Below, piece by piece: positions 1 to 8,506 of a stretch of DNA of 64,000 nt. This stretch comes from Microbispora catharanthi. Lineage in GTDB: Bacteria > Actinomycetota > Actinomycetes > Streptosporangiales > Streptosporangiaceae. The stretch lies in the NCBI RefSeq assembly GCF_006334915.2, contig NZ_VDMA02000005.1:372001-436000 (forward strand), read 5' to 3'. The position numbers and the translations under genes were made by a program. Below the pieces are notes generated by a model. The model was not told the DNA's origin. It saw nothing but the letters and a program-made list of their open reading frames with translations, and did no database searches. Position 1 is the first letter of the stretch, and the number at the start of each line of letters is the position of its first letter.

Positions 1-2
1 AC

Positions 3-926
3 CGGATGGAGTCGCGCGGCGTCCGGGAGATCGACTACAAGGTGAGCTCGGACCTGCGGGGACGCTTCCCGATCGGGCCCCTCTCGGTGCGGATCGCCGA
101 CCCGTTCGGGCTGGTCGAGCTGACCCGCTCCTTCACCGTCACCGACACGCTCGTGGTGACCCCCGAGGTGGTGCCGCTGCCGCCGGTGCGCCTGTCGGGC
201 GAGTACAGCGGCGGCGGCGACAGCCGTACGCGGTCGGTCGCGGCGGCGGGCGACGACGACGTGGCGCCCCGCGAGTATCGCCAGGGCGACGACCTGCGCC
301 GGGTCCACTGGCGCTCGACCGCGCGGCGCGGCGAGCTGATGGTCAGGCGCGAGGAGCAGGAGTTGCAGAGCCGGGGCGCGCTGCTGCTCGACACCCGCAG
401 GCACGCCCACCGGGGCGAGGGGCCGCGCTCGTCGTTCGAGGTCGCGGTCTCGGCCGCCGCGTCCATCGGCGTGCACCTGTCCGCGGAGGGGCTCGCCCTG
501 CGCCTGGTCACCGACCAGGGCGCGCGGCACGTGGTGGACACCGGCCAGTCGTGGTCGCTGCTCGACACGCTCGCCGTCATCCGGCAGAGCACGGCGCGCT
601 CGCTGGAGCACGGCGTCGGCGCGCTGCGCCAGGGCGGCGGGGAGGGGCTGATCATCGCGGTCCTCGGGGCGCTCGACCCGGAGGAGGCCCGGGCGCTCGC
701 CCAGCTCAGGCGTTCGGGCGTGACCGCGGTCGCGGTCCTGCTCGACCTCGCCTCCTGGGACCGTGCTTCCGGGGCCGGGGCCTCCTGGGACGCCGTCGCC
801 GACGAGAACGCGCGGGCCGCGCGCTCGGTCCTGACCGGTGCCGGGTGGCGGGTGCTCGACCTGCCCGCCGGCGCCTCGCTCGCCGGCGTGTGGCCGGAGG
901 CCGGAAACAACAGGAGCGCGGCCTGA
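3..926 (+). CDS. DUF58 domain protein, C-terminal part (5' end outside window)
   Basis: The reading frame is already open at the window edge, so the true start lies upstream and the ATG at position 6 is only an internal Met. The DUF58 hallmark is at about residues 85-115: an YRQGDD run followed by RVHWRSTARRGELMVRREEQ. DUF58 proteins have a vWA-like fold and are usually about 400-440 aa, so roughly 300 residues are present here. The next gene (35 bp downstream, same strand) is a TgpA-like transglutaminase. In actinobacteria these two usually follow a MoxR ATPase, probably just outside the window. The set is thought to act as a membrane-associated chaperone/maturation module; the precise substrate is unknown. 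Confidence 0.9.
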   Translation, partial: RMESRGVREIDYKVSSDLRGRFPIGPLSVRIADPFGLVELTRSFTVTDTLVVTPEVVPLPPVRLSGEYSGGGDSRTRSVAAAGDDDVAPREYRQGDDLRRVHWRSTARRGELMVRREEQELQSRGALLLDTRRHAHRGEGPRSSFEVAVSAAASIGVHLSAEGLALRLVTDQGARHVVDTGQSWSLLDTLAVIRQSTARSLEHGVGALRQGGGEGLIIAVLGALDPEEARALAQLRRSGVTAVAVLLDLASWDRASGAGASWDAVADENARAARSVLTGAGWRVLDLPAGASLAGVWPEAGNNRSAA

Positions 927-961
927 GCCGGCCGCTCCGGCGTGACGGAGGGTAAGAAGCA

Positions 962-3403
962 ATGAAACTGCCGGTTGCGGCGGGGCTGGCCACGGCGGCC
1001 GTCACGGTCACGCTTTACCCGCTCTTCGAGGGCGGCGCCTGGTTCTGGTCCTGCATGGGGGCGATCCTCGTCACCACCGTGGCCGGGGCGGTGGCCTCCC
1101 GCCTTGGCGCCCGTCCGTGGGTGGCGCCCGCCGTGACGCCCGTGGCGGCCCTGCTCTACCTGACGCTCGTCTTCACGCCGGACGAGGCGTGGCTGCGGAT
1201 CGTCCCCACCATGGACTCGCTCGCCCGGCTCGCCGAGCTGGTCGGTTCCGGGTTCGACGACATCCAGCAGTACGCCGCCCCGGTGCCGGACAACCCCGGC
1301 ATCACGCTGCTCACCGCAGTGGGCGTGGCGCTTATCGCCCTGCTCGTGGACGTCTTCGCGGTGCGGCTGCGCAGGGCCGCGCTGGCCGGGCTGCCGCTGC
1401 TCGCCCTGTTCACCGTGCCCGCGGCGGTGGTCACGGAGCCGATCGGGTGGATCGCGTTCGTCGTCGCGGCGTTCGGCTACATCGGCCTGCTCGTCGCCGA
1501 CGGGCGGGAGCGCCTAAGCCGCTGGGGCCGGGCCGTCGTGGTGCGCCGTTCCTCCGGCTCCGCGCGTGGCGCCACCCCTGACACCGAGCGGCTCGCCCTG
1601 TCCGGCAAGCGCATCGGCGTGACGGCCATCGCGCTGGCGGTCCTGGTGCCCGCGGTGCTGCCGGCGCTCTCCCCCGATCCGCTGTTCGGCTTCGGCGTCG
1701 GCAACGGCCTCGGAGGGGGCGGCGGCAACATCGGCATCCCCGACGCCATCGCCAAGCTCGGCGGCCAGCTCAGGCAGCAGGGCAACGCGACCGTGCTCAC
1801 CTACACCAGCAGCGACGACGTGCCGCGCTATCTGCGGATCTACTCTCTCGACATCTTCGACGGGACGAAGTGGACGCTGTCCCCGCTGCGGGGGCTCTCG
1901 GAGGACCGCGTGTCGGAAGGGCCGCTGCCGCCCACTCCCGGGCTCCGCCCCGGGGTGTCGGTGAAGCGCGCCGAGATGCGGGTCACGATGAGCGAGGACA
2001 TCGACAAGCTCAACTTCCTGCCGCTGCCGTACCCGGCCCGGCAGGTCGACGCGGACGGCGACTGGCGCGCGGATCGGTCCTCGCTCATGGTCTTCTCCAC
2101 GGAGGACGAGGCGTCCGGGCTGGAGTATCGGGTGGTGACCGAGGAGCCGGAGCCCACCATGACCGAGCTGCGCACGGCGGTGACCCTCCCGGAAAGCGAA
2201 CGCTATCTGCAGCTGCCCGACGGGCTCGATCCCCGGGTGGCCGCCCTCGCGCGCCGGGTCACCGCCAACGCCGCCACGCCGTACGAGGCCGCGGTCGAGC
2301 TGCAGGAGTGGTTCACCCGGGCCGGCCGGTTCACCTACGACGTGCGCGCGTCCGGCTCGGGCGCGCAGGCGCTGTCCCGCTTCCTGCTGCGCGACCGCAT
2401 CGGCTACTGCGAGCAGTTCGCCGGCGCGATGGCCGTGATGGCGCGTCTGCTCAACATCCCGGCGCGGGTGTCGATCGGATACACGGGCGGCACCAAGATC
2501 GGCGAAGTGTGGACGGTCCGCACCCACGACGCCCACGCGTGGCCGGAGCTGTTCTTCGACGGGATCGGCTGGCTGCGGTTCGAGCCCACCCCCGCCGGGG
2601 CCGGCGGGCAGGGCACTGCCCAGGTGCCGCTGTACTCACTGCCCGTCACGCCGACGGACGATCCCACGACGGGCCCGTCCGACGGGCCGTCGGCGGACGA
2701 GAAGGACGACAGCGGCCAGAGCACCGGGCCGGCCCGGCCGAACCCGCGCCAGCTCGACCGCGACCTCGACGGCACGGCCATCGCGGCCGACCCGGGCACG
2801 CCCATGACCGTCAAGATCGGTATCGGCGCCGCCGCCGCGCTCGCGCTGCTGTTGCTGCCCGCCGCCGCGCGGCTCGTGGTGCGCCGCCGGCGCCTTCGCC
2901 GGATGACGCGGACGGCGACGGGAGGCCACGCGGCCTGGGCCGAGCTGCGCGACATGCTCACGGACCTGGGAATGGCCGGGGAGTCGAGCGAGACGCCGCG
3001 CGCGCTCGGCCGCCGGATCGGCGAGCGGTACGCGCTCGGGCCGCAGGCCGCCGAGTCGCTCACCCGCGTCGTCACGTCCGAGGAGCGGCTCAGGTACGCT
3101 CCCACGCCCTCGGCGTCGGGGCCCGTCCCCGCGGACCTGCGCCGGATCAGGCGCGATCTGGCGTCGAGGACCTCACGGTGGCGGCGCCTGGGGGCCGCGC
3201 TGGCTCCGACATCCGTTCTGCTGCGGGTGCGGGCGGCCGGCGAGGGCGCGCTCGACGTGTTCGACCGGCTGGAGGGACTGCGGCTCTGGCGGGCGCGGCC
3301 CGGCGCGACGCGGACGGCCACCACGCCGGAACGCCCCGGCGGCACCCGGGCCGGAGCCGGCGACTCCGCGAGGGAGCGGACCCTGACCGGCGCCCGCCGC
3401 TGA
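962..3403 (+). CDS. TgpA-like membrane transglutaminase (DUF3488 + transglutaminase core + DUF4129)
   Basis: This 813-aa protein has a run of hydrophobic helices in residues 1-230 (DUF3488/TgpA_N), an extracytoplasmic transglutaminase-like core, a single membrane helix near residue 625, and a C-terminal DUF4129-like tail. The papain-like catalytic set is visible: Cys483 in RIGYCEQFAGAMAVMAR, His525 in THDAHAWPELFF, and the acidic residue in GWLRFEPTP. An SD-like GGAGGGTAAGAAG lies just before the ATG. It follows the DUF58 gene by 35 bp, forming the common DUF58-TgpA pair. Such proteins are thought to modify or cleave cell-envelope polypeptides; the reaction here is inference. The stop codon lies inside a 17-bp tandem repeat. 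Confidence 0.92.
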   Translation: MKLPVAAGLATAAVTVTLYPLFEGGAWFWSCMGAILVTTVAGAVASRLGARPWVAPAVTPVAALLYLTLVFTPDEAWLRIVPTMDSLARLAELVGSGFDDIQQYAAPVPDNPGITLLTAVGVALIALLVDVFAVRLRRAALAGLPLLALFTVPAAVVTEPIGWIAFVVAAFGYIGLLVADGRERLSRWGRAVVVRRSSGSARGATPDTERLALSGKRIGVTAIALAVLVPAVLPALSPDPLFGFGVGNGLGGGGGNIGIPDAIAKLGGQLRQQGNATVLTYTSSDDVPRYLRIYSLDIFDGTKWTLSPLRGLSEDRVSEGPLPPTPGLRPGVSVKRAEMRVTMSEDIDKLNFLPLPYPARQVDADGDWRADRSSLMVFSTEDEASGLEYRVVTEEPEPTMTELRTAVTLPESERYLQLPDGLDPRVAALARRVTANAATPYEAAVELQEWFTRAGRFTYDVRASGSGAQALSRFLLRDRIGYCEQFAGAMAVMARLLNIPARVSIGYTGGTKIGEVWTVRTHDAHAWPELFFDGIGWLRFEPTPAGAGGQGTAQVPLYSLPVTPTDDPTTGPSDGPSADEKDDSGQSTGPARPNPRQLDRDLDGTAIAADPGTPMTVKIGIGAAAALALLLLPAAARLVVRRRRLRRMTRTATGGHAAWAELRDMLTDLGMAGESSETPRALGRRIGERYALGPQAAESLTRVVTSEERLRYAPTPSASGPVPADLRRIRRDLASRTSRWRRLGAALAPTSVLLRVRAAGEGALDVFDRLEGLRLWRARPGATRTATTPERPGGTRAGAGDSARERTLTGARR

Positions 3404-3440
3404 TCTGCGCCCGCCGCTGATCTGCGCCCGCCACTGATTG
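3390..3440 (+). repeat. 17-bp tandem repeat (3 copies) spanning the TgpA stop codon
   Basis: Three consecutive units start at 3390, 3407 and 3424. The first two are identical (gcgcccgccgctgatct) and the third differs at the end. Each carries a TGA: 3401-3403 (the real stop), 3418-3420 and 3435-3437. Because 17 is not a multiple of 3, the three TGAs fall in three different frames. Confidence 0.9.
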
Positions 3441-3441
3441 G

Positions 3442-3482
3442 GCCCCCGGCAGCCGCGCGCCACACGACGTGGGGCCGGGGGC
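3442..3482 (+). terminator. Hairpin downstream of the TgpA gene
   Basis: A 9-bp stem gcccccggc (3442-3450) pairs with gccgggggc (3474-3482). The loop itself contains ccac/gtgg. It lies 39 bp after the stop codon and there is no U tract, as is common for actinobacterial terminators. Confidence 0.55.
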
Positions 3483-3576
3483 GGCGGGTCCCTACCGGGT
3501 CAAGCGGGGCGCGGCACGCGGCCGGCGAACAGCCGCAGGCGACGCGAGGATGAGTGGCGGTCGCCGCAGACGACTC

Positions 3577-3601
3577 GGTGGGCCCGCGTCGCGGGCCCAC
3601 C
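3577..3601. terminator. Bidirectional palindromic terminator between convergent genes
   Basis: ggtgggcccgcg (3577-3588) is followed after one base by its exact reverse complement cgcgggcccacc (3590-3601). It sits between the ends of the plus-strand TgpA gene and the minus-strand DUF3040 gene and could serve both. Confidence 0.65.
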
Positions 3602-3640
3602 GGCGTTGCCTCGGATGGGGAGCGGTGGCTCAGATGGGGA

Positions 3641-4024
3641 TCAGTGCTCGTCGTGGCGGCGGCGCCAGCGCTCCTCCATACGCTCCATGAAGCTCTGGCG
3701 CTGGCGCTGAGGGCGGCGGCCGCGGTTGTGGGACGGCGGGGAGTCACCGAACCCGTTCATGCGCTTCCAGCTCGACAGACCCCACAGGCAGGTGGCCAGC
3801 ATGACCACGAAGCCGGCGGCACCGAGCCAGATCTGGGCCGCGACGACGCCGACCATCAGCAGGACCACGCCGAGTGCGAAGCCTATGGAGGCCTTCACCA
3901 GGCGGCGCTTGTAGTGGCTGCGCGGATCGCTGATCCGTACGGTGTTCGCCCACTTCGGGTCCTCGGCATAGAGGGCCTGCTCGATCTGGTCGAGCAAGCG
4001 CTGCTCGTGCTCAGACAGCGGCAC
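3641..4024 (-). CDS. DUF3040 small membrane protein
   Basis: A 127-aa protein starting at a GTG (4022-4024) with a good SD (gggagg) 4 bases upstream. A longer ATG start at 4048 is possible, but the family typically begins with the PLSEHEQRLL motif seen here. The N-terminal helix (PLSEHEQRLLDQIEQAL) is followed by a basic stretch and two adjacent hydrophobic helices (about residues 50-95), then a charged RR-rich tail. DUF3040 proteins are actinobacterial membrane proteins of unknown role, often found beside dinB and the division cluster, as here (dinB is 148 bp upstream on the same strand). Confidence 0.88.
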   Translation of the reverse strand: MPLSEHEQRLLDQIEQALYAEDPKWANTVRISDPRSHYKRRLVKASIGFALGVVLLMVGVVAAQIWLGAAGFVVMLATCLWGLSSWKRMNGFGDSPPSHNRGRRPQRQRQSFMERMEERWRRRHDEH

Positions 4025-4171
4025 GGCGCCTCCCAAGGACGGCCCCATTCAGGGGAAGACGGCAACGGACGACACGGGGTGTCCGAACCTCGCGGTCGGT
4101 TATCCCCAGAATACGAGGCCTCAGACGTAGGCGAAAGAAAACGTCCAACGCGGTCCAAACCGGAGGTGACG

Positions 4172-5416
4172 TCATGGACCTATTGGACCAAACGGACGCC
4201 GAACAAGCGATGCCGGCTTCACCGCGTCCGGACCGAAGCGGCGGGCCGCCCGGTCCATGGCCTGTTCGGCCTCCCGCCAGCCGGTCTCCCGCTCCCCCAG
4301 GCCCAGCTGACGCGTCGCCGCGGCGGCCGGAAGCAGGTTCTCCACGCGCACGCCGACCAGCCGCAACCGCACCCGCTCCAGCCCGGCGGCCTCGTAGAGC
4401 TCGCATGATGTGTCGAAAATCTCCTTCGCGACGTCGGTCGCCTCGCGCAGCGTACGCGACCGGGTGATGGTCGTGAAGTCGGATCGGCGGAGTTTGACGC
4501 TGACCGTGCGGCCGACGTGCCCTCCAGCCCGCAGGCGCGCGGCGACCCGCTCCGACAGTCGCAGCAGCTCACGCCTGATCGTCTCGGGGTCGTCGACGTC
4601 GTGCGGGAACGTCTCCTCGTTGCCGATGCTCTTGTCGGGCGCGTGCGGCACCACCCGGCGCTCGTCGCGCCCCCAGGCCAGGGCCGCCAGGTGCGCGCCG
4701 ACGGCGCCGAACTCGCGCTGGAGCGTCGCCGCCGGCACCTGGGCCAGGTCCCCCACGGTGCGGATGCCGAGCCGTACGAGGGCCTGCTCGGTGCGCTCTC
4801 CCACGCCCCACAGGGCGGCGACGGGCAGCGGGTGCAGGAACTCCACGACCCGGTCGGCCGGGACCACGAGCAGGCCGTCCGGCTTGCACTGGCGCGAGGC
4901 GAGCTTGGCCACGAACTTCGTGCTCGCCACCCCCACCGAGCAGGTGATGCCGTACCGCTCGGCGACCTGCGCGCGGATCATCCGGGCGATGGCCGCCGGG
5001 CTGCCGAGCCTGCGGCGGGCCCCGCCGACGTCGAGGAACGCCTCGTCGGAGGCGATCGGCTCCACTTCGGGGGTGACCGCCTGGAAGATCTCCATGACAC
5101 CGCGGGACACCTCGGCGTACTTGGCGTGGCGGGGCGGGATGACCGTGGCCTGCGGGCAGATGCGCCGGGCCCGGGTCATCGGCATCGCCGAGTGGACCCC
5201 GAACCTGCGGGCCTCGTAGGTGGCGCTCAGCACGACCCCCCGCGCGCCGGTGGCGCCGACGATGACCGGGGTGCCCCGCAGCTCCGGGCGGTCGAGCAGC
5301 TCGACGCTGGCATAGAAGGCGTCCATGTCCACGTGCAGGATGGGGCAGCCGCTGTCGTCGGCCGGACCGTCCGGCGGTGGTGACGGATCCCGAGGCAGCA
5401 GCTGGTTCCGGGACAT
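4172..5416 (-). CDS. dinB: DNA polymerase IV (Y family, DinB)
   Basis: This 414-aa translesion polymerase bypasses damaged template bases with low fidelity. The two catalytic carboxylate motifs are intact: HVDMDAFYASVE (Asp30, Asp32) and ASDEAFLD (Asp124, Glu125). The thumb HhH region (about residues 180-215) and little-finger domain (about 240-350) follow. Near the C terminus RQLGLGE resembles a sliding-clamp-binding QLxLF-type peptide. The ATG at 5416 is preceded by GGGTGAG. It lies between a methyltransferase gene and DUF3040, all on the minus strand. Confidence 0.95.
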   Translation of the reverse strand: MSRNQLLPRDPSPPPDGPADDSGCPILHVDMDAFYASVELLDRPELRGTPVIVGATGARGVVLSATYEARRFGVHSAMPMTRARRICPQATVIPPRHAKYAEVSRGVMEIFQAVTPEVEPIASDEAFLDVGGARRRLGSPAAIARMIRAQVAERYGITCSVGVASTKFVAKLASRQCKPDGLLVVPADRVVEFLHPLPVAALWGVGERTEQALVRLGIRTVGDLAQVPAATLQREFGAVGAHLAALAWGRDERRVVPHAPDKSIGNEETFPHDVDDPETIRRELLRLSERVAARLRAGGHVGRTVSVKLRRSDFTTITRSRTLREATDVAKEIFDTSCELYEAAGLERVRLRLVGVRVENLLPAAAATRQLGLGERETGWREAEQAMDRAARRFGPDAVKPASLVRRPFGPIGP

Positions 5417-5458
5417 GAGCTCACCCTACCCGGCCACCGCGCGATCCGAACATTTTTT

Positions 5459-6181
5459 CTACTGGCGGTAGGCGATGACGTGGATCTGGGTGGCGACGTC
5501 GCGGAGGACCGGATGGGTCGCCGCCGCCCGCTCCAGCGCGACGAGGCCCTCGGGGTCGCTCTCGGCCAGCATGCCCGGGACGAGGTCGGCGAAGATCCGC
5601 ACGCCGTGCACCTCGCCGACGGTGAACCCGGCACCTGCCAGCAGCGCGCCCAGCGTCTCCCGGGAGAAGCGGCGCGGCGTGGGGTCGCGGTCGCCCCAGC
5701 GGCCCGCCGGGTCCGACAGCACCCGGCGCGCCTCGTCGAAGTTGCCGGCCAGCGAGCGGTGGACGGCCGCGGCGACCGAGTTGGCGGCCAGCACGCTCAC
5801 CACGCCGCCCGGCCGCAGGATGCCGCCGACCGCGCCCAGCGCGCCCGCCGGGTCCTCGACGTACTCCAGCACGCTGTGGCACAGCACCAGGTCGGCGCTT
5901 CCGGGGTCCAGCAGGTCGCCGAGGTCGGCGGCGTCGCCCTGCAGGCCCTTCACGCCGACGCCCGTCTCGGCGGCGCGGCGCTCCAGCGCGGCCAGCGAGT
6001 CGGGGGTCGGGTCGACCACGGTCACGGTGTGTCCGAGCGTGGCCAGCGGCACGGCGAAGCCGCCCGTGCCGCCGCCGGCGTCCACGATGTCGAGCGTGTC
6101 GCGCCCGGTGGCGGCCGTCCGCTCGGCCAGGAGCGCGCGCAGCGCCTCCCAGACGACGGCGCGGCGTGTGGCGTCACGCAC
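5459..6181 (-). CDS. Class I SAM-dependent methyltransferase
   Basis: A 240-aa Rossmann methyltransferase. Motif I is VDAGGGTGGFAVPLA (about residues 33-47), the acidic residue ending strand 2 is in VVDPTPDSL, and the post-I and motif IV region reads DLVLCHSVLEYVEDP. The C-terminal half, with RRFSRETLGALLAGAGF, resembles CmoM/SmtA-like tRNA methyltransferases, but the substrate cannot be read from the sequence. The start is a GTG (6179-6181) preceded by AGGGAGG at 7-base spacing. It lies upstream of dinB on the same strand. Confidence 0.85.
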   Translation of the reverse strand: MRDATRRAVVWEALRALLAERTAATGRDTLDIVDAGGGTGGFAVPLATLGHTVTVVDPTPDSLAALERRAAETGVGVKGLQGDAADLGDLLDPGSADLVLCHSVLEYVEDPAGALGAVGGILRPGGVVSVLAANSVAAAVHRSLAGNFDEARRVLSDPAGRWGDRDPTPRRFSRETLGALLAGAGFTVGEVHGVRIFADLVPGMLAESDPEGLVALERAAATHPVLRDVATQIHVIAYRQ

Positions 6182-6277
6182 TTGCGGCCTCCCTGTCCGG
6201 CCTCTCGGAACTGTCGGCCTCTCGTAACCACCGGAACCGCCGGAACTGCCGGTGCCGCCGGGCCGAGGGCCGTGGGG

Positions 6278-6688
6278 TCAGAGCGAAAGCGAGGGCTTGA
6301 GCTGCTTGAAGCGGGCCAGCAGTCCGTTGACGAACTGCGGCGACTCGTCGGTCGACAGCTCCGCCACCAGGTGCACCCACTCGCTGATGACCACGCCCTC
6401 CGGGACCTCCTCCGACCACAGCATCTCGTAGGTCCCGCCGCGCAGCGCGTTGCGGTCCACGGCCGGCATGCGCTCCAGGGTCCAGCCCTCGGCGTACGTC
6501 GAGATCAGCTCGTCGATGCGGTCCAGGTGCCGGACCACGCCCTCGACGAGGAAGGAGGTGTACTCGTTGACCGGCGGGTCAGCCCGCTCCACCCGCTCGG
6601 CGAGCACGTCGAGCGGGCTCAGCAGCCGGGCCTCGGCCTCGAAGAGGATGTCCAGCGCGCGGCGGCGGGCCTTCCCCCTGGCCGACAC
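6278..6688 (-). CDS. nusB: Transcription antitermination factor NusB
   Basis: This 136-aa all-helical protein has the family hallmarks SARGKARRRALDILFEAE at the N terminus (boxA RNA-binding basic face), PAVDRNALRGGTYEML, and VHLVAELSTDESPQFVNGLL near the C terminus. NusB with S10 binds rRNA boxA RNA to prevent premature termination. It starts with GTG one base after the efp stop codon, so translation is probably coupled. The short length is normal for the family. Confidence 0.96.
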   Translation of the reverse strand: MSARGKARRRALDILFEAEARLLSPLDVLAERVERADPPVNEYTSFLVEGVVRHLDRIDELISTYAEGWTLERMPAVDRNALRGGTYEMLWSEEVPEGVVISEWVHLVAELSTDESPQFVNGLLARFKQLKPSLSL

Positions 6689-6689
6689 G

Positions 6690-7250
6690 TCAGGCCCGAC
6701 CGAGGTACTCGCCGGTGCGGGTGTCGACCTTGACCTTCTCGCCGGTCGTGATGAAGAGCGGGACCTTGATCTCGGCGCCGGTCTCCAGGGTGGCGGGCTT
6801 GGTGCCGCCGGTGGAGCGGTCGCCCTGCAGGCCCGGGTCGGTGTGCGAGATCGTCAGCTCCGCGGCCGCCGGGAGGTCGACGTACAGCGGGTTGCCCTCG
6901 TTGAAGGCGACGGTCGCGGTCGTGTTCTCCAGCATGTAGTTGGCGGCGGTGCCCACCACCTCGCGCGGGATGTTGACCATGTCGTAGGTCTCGGTGTCCA
7001 TGAAGACGAAGTCGTCGCCGTCGAGGTAGGAGTACTGCATGTCCCGCTTGTCGACGTTCGCCACGTCAACCTTCACGCCGGCGTTGAAGGTCTTGTCGAC
7101 GACCTTGCCGGACATGACGTTCTTGAGCTTGGTGCGGACGAACGCGCCGCCCTTACCCGGCTTGACGTGCTGGAACTCGACAACGGTCCACAGCTCCCCA
7201 CCGTCGAGCTTGAGCACGAGTCCGTTCTTCAGGTCGTTCGTCGTCGCCAC
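6690..7250 (-). CDS. efp: Translation elongation factor P
   Basis: A 186-aa, three-domain EF-P that relieves ribosome stalling at polyproline. The KOW-like N domain carries the tip loop KPGKGGAF (residues 31-38), and the C-terminal OB domain ends with [14 protein letters not shown]. Actinobacterial EF-Ps that I recall have PGKGP in this loop; here the last residue is Gly, so the second loop proline is missing. The gene is followed by nusB after 1 base and preceded by a peptidase gene 25 bp away. Confidence 0.97.
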   Translation of the reverse strand: MATTNDLKNGLVLKLDGGELWTVVEFQHVKPGKGGAFVRTKLKNVMSGKVVDKTFNAGVKVDVANVDKRDMQYSYLDGDDFVFMDTETYDMVNIPREVVGTAANYMLENTTATVAFNEGNPLYVDLPAAAELTISHTDPGLQGDRSTGGTKPATLETGAEIKVPLFITTGEKVKVDTRTGEYLGRA

Positions 7251-7275
7251 GTAGCGTCTCCCGCGTGCGGCTGCC

Positions 7276-8412
7276 CTACAGGACGAGCAGCTCCTTGGTC
7301 GTCAGTGTGAGAAGCTCCGGCCCGTCACCACGCGTCACCAGCGTGTCCTCGATGCGCACACCGCCCCTGCCCGGGAGATAGACCCCCGGCTCGACGGTGA
7401 TCGGAACTCGATCCTCTAGTCTACCGGTCCTGCCAGGGCCCAGGAACGGCAGCTCGTGGATCTCCAGGCCGACTCCGTGGCCCAGCCCGTGGCCGAACCG
7501 CCCGGCGTGACCCGCCTCCGCGATCACGTCGCGCGCCGCGGCGTCCACCTCGTGCGCCGTCGCCCCCGGCCGTACGGCGTGGCGGCCGGCGCGCTGGGCC
7601 TGTCGTACGAGGTCGTAGAGGTCGCGCTGCCACGCCGCGGGCGGGCCCACCGCGACGGTGCGGGTCATGTCGGCGTGGTAGCCGTCGTAGCGGGCGCCGA
7701 AGTCCATGGTCACCAGGTCGCCCCGCTCGACCGGCCGGTCCGAGGGCGAGTGGTGCGGGATCGAGCCGTTGGGGCCGCTCGCCACGATGGAGTCGAAGGC
7801 CGGCTTGTCGGCGCCGAGCTCGACCATGGCGGCCTCCAGCCACCGGGCGATCTCCCGCTCGGTGACGCCGGGGGCGATGCGCTCCACGACCAGGGAGAAC
7901 GCCTCGCCGGTGATCGCGCAGGCGCGCCGCAGCGCCGCGATCTCCCCCTCGTCCTTCACGGCCCTGACGGCCTCCACGAGGCCGCCGGCCGGATTGAGGC
8001 CGGCATGCTCGGCGGACAGCCGCTGGAACAGCCCCACCGGCATGTGGTCGGCCTCCACCGCGACCCGCGCCGCGCCCGGCCCCCGCTTGAGCAGGGCTCC
8101 CGCCACGTCGCGGTCCTCGATCACCTCGACGCCCGAGCACACCGCCTGCGCCGTCTCCAGGTAGCGCGAGTCGGTGGCGAGCGCGGCCTCGCCCGTCGCG
8201 GTGACGAGCACGGCGGCGTTGGAGCTCGCCAGGCCGGTCAGGTAGCGGACGTTGACCGGCCAGGTGACGAGGGCGGCCGCCGCCTCGTGTTCGCGCAGCG
8301 CCCCGGCCAGCCGTGCGCGGCGCGCGGCGTGGATCGCCGCGGCGCCGGTGACGGTGGTCCCGGTGCGTGCGGCGTGCGTCCCTGCGGCGTGCGTCCCTGC
8401 AGCATCGGTCAC
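7276..8412 (-). CDS. Xaa-Pro aminopeptidase/dipeptidase, M24 family
   Basis: A 378-aa creatinase-type peptidase that removes N-terminal residues before proline. The N-terminal creatinase_N domain is followed by a pita-bread catalytic domain with all five metal ligands visible: two Asp in [19 protein letters not shown]-like sequence, His in [11 protein letters not shown], and Glu in TVEPGVYLP and GGVRIEDT. The first 25 residues contain a short duplicated THAAGTHAA stretch and no strong SD precedes the GTG start, so the true start may be up to 25 codons downstream. It precedes efp, the usual pepQ-efp-nusB arrangement. Confidence 0.9.
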   Translation of the reverse strand: MTDAAGTHAAGTHAARTGTTVTGAAAIHAARRARLAGALREHEAAAALVTWPVNVRYLTGLASSNAAVLVTATGEAALATDSRYLETAQAVCSGVEVIEDRDVAGALLKRGPGAARVAVEADHMPVGLFQRLSAEHAGLNPAGGLVEAVRAVKDEGEIAALRRACAITGEAFSLVVERIAPGVTEREIARWLEAAMVELGADKPAFDSIVASGPNGSIPHHSPSDRPVERGDLVTMDFGARYDGYHADMTRTVAVGPPAAWQRDLYDLVRQAQRAGRHAVRPGATAHEVDAAARDVIAEAGHAGRFGHGLGHGVGLEIHELPFLGPGRTGRLEDRVPITVEPGVYLPGRGGVRIEDTLVTRGDGPELLTLTTKELLVL

Positions 8413-8506
8413 GGACGGACTCTACCGCCGCCCCCGCCGGAGCCTTTCCGGCTCCCCTCTCCGCGCGTCCCACCGGCGGCGGGGCGCGGGGTCCGGGGCG
8501 CGGCGG

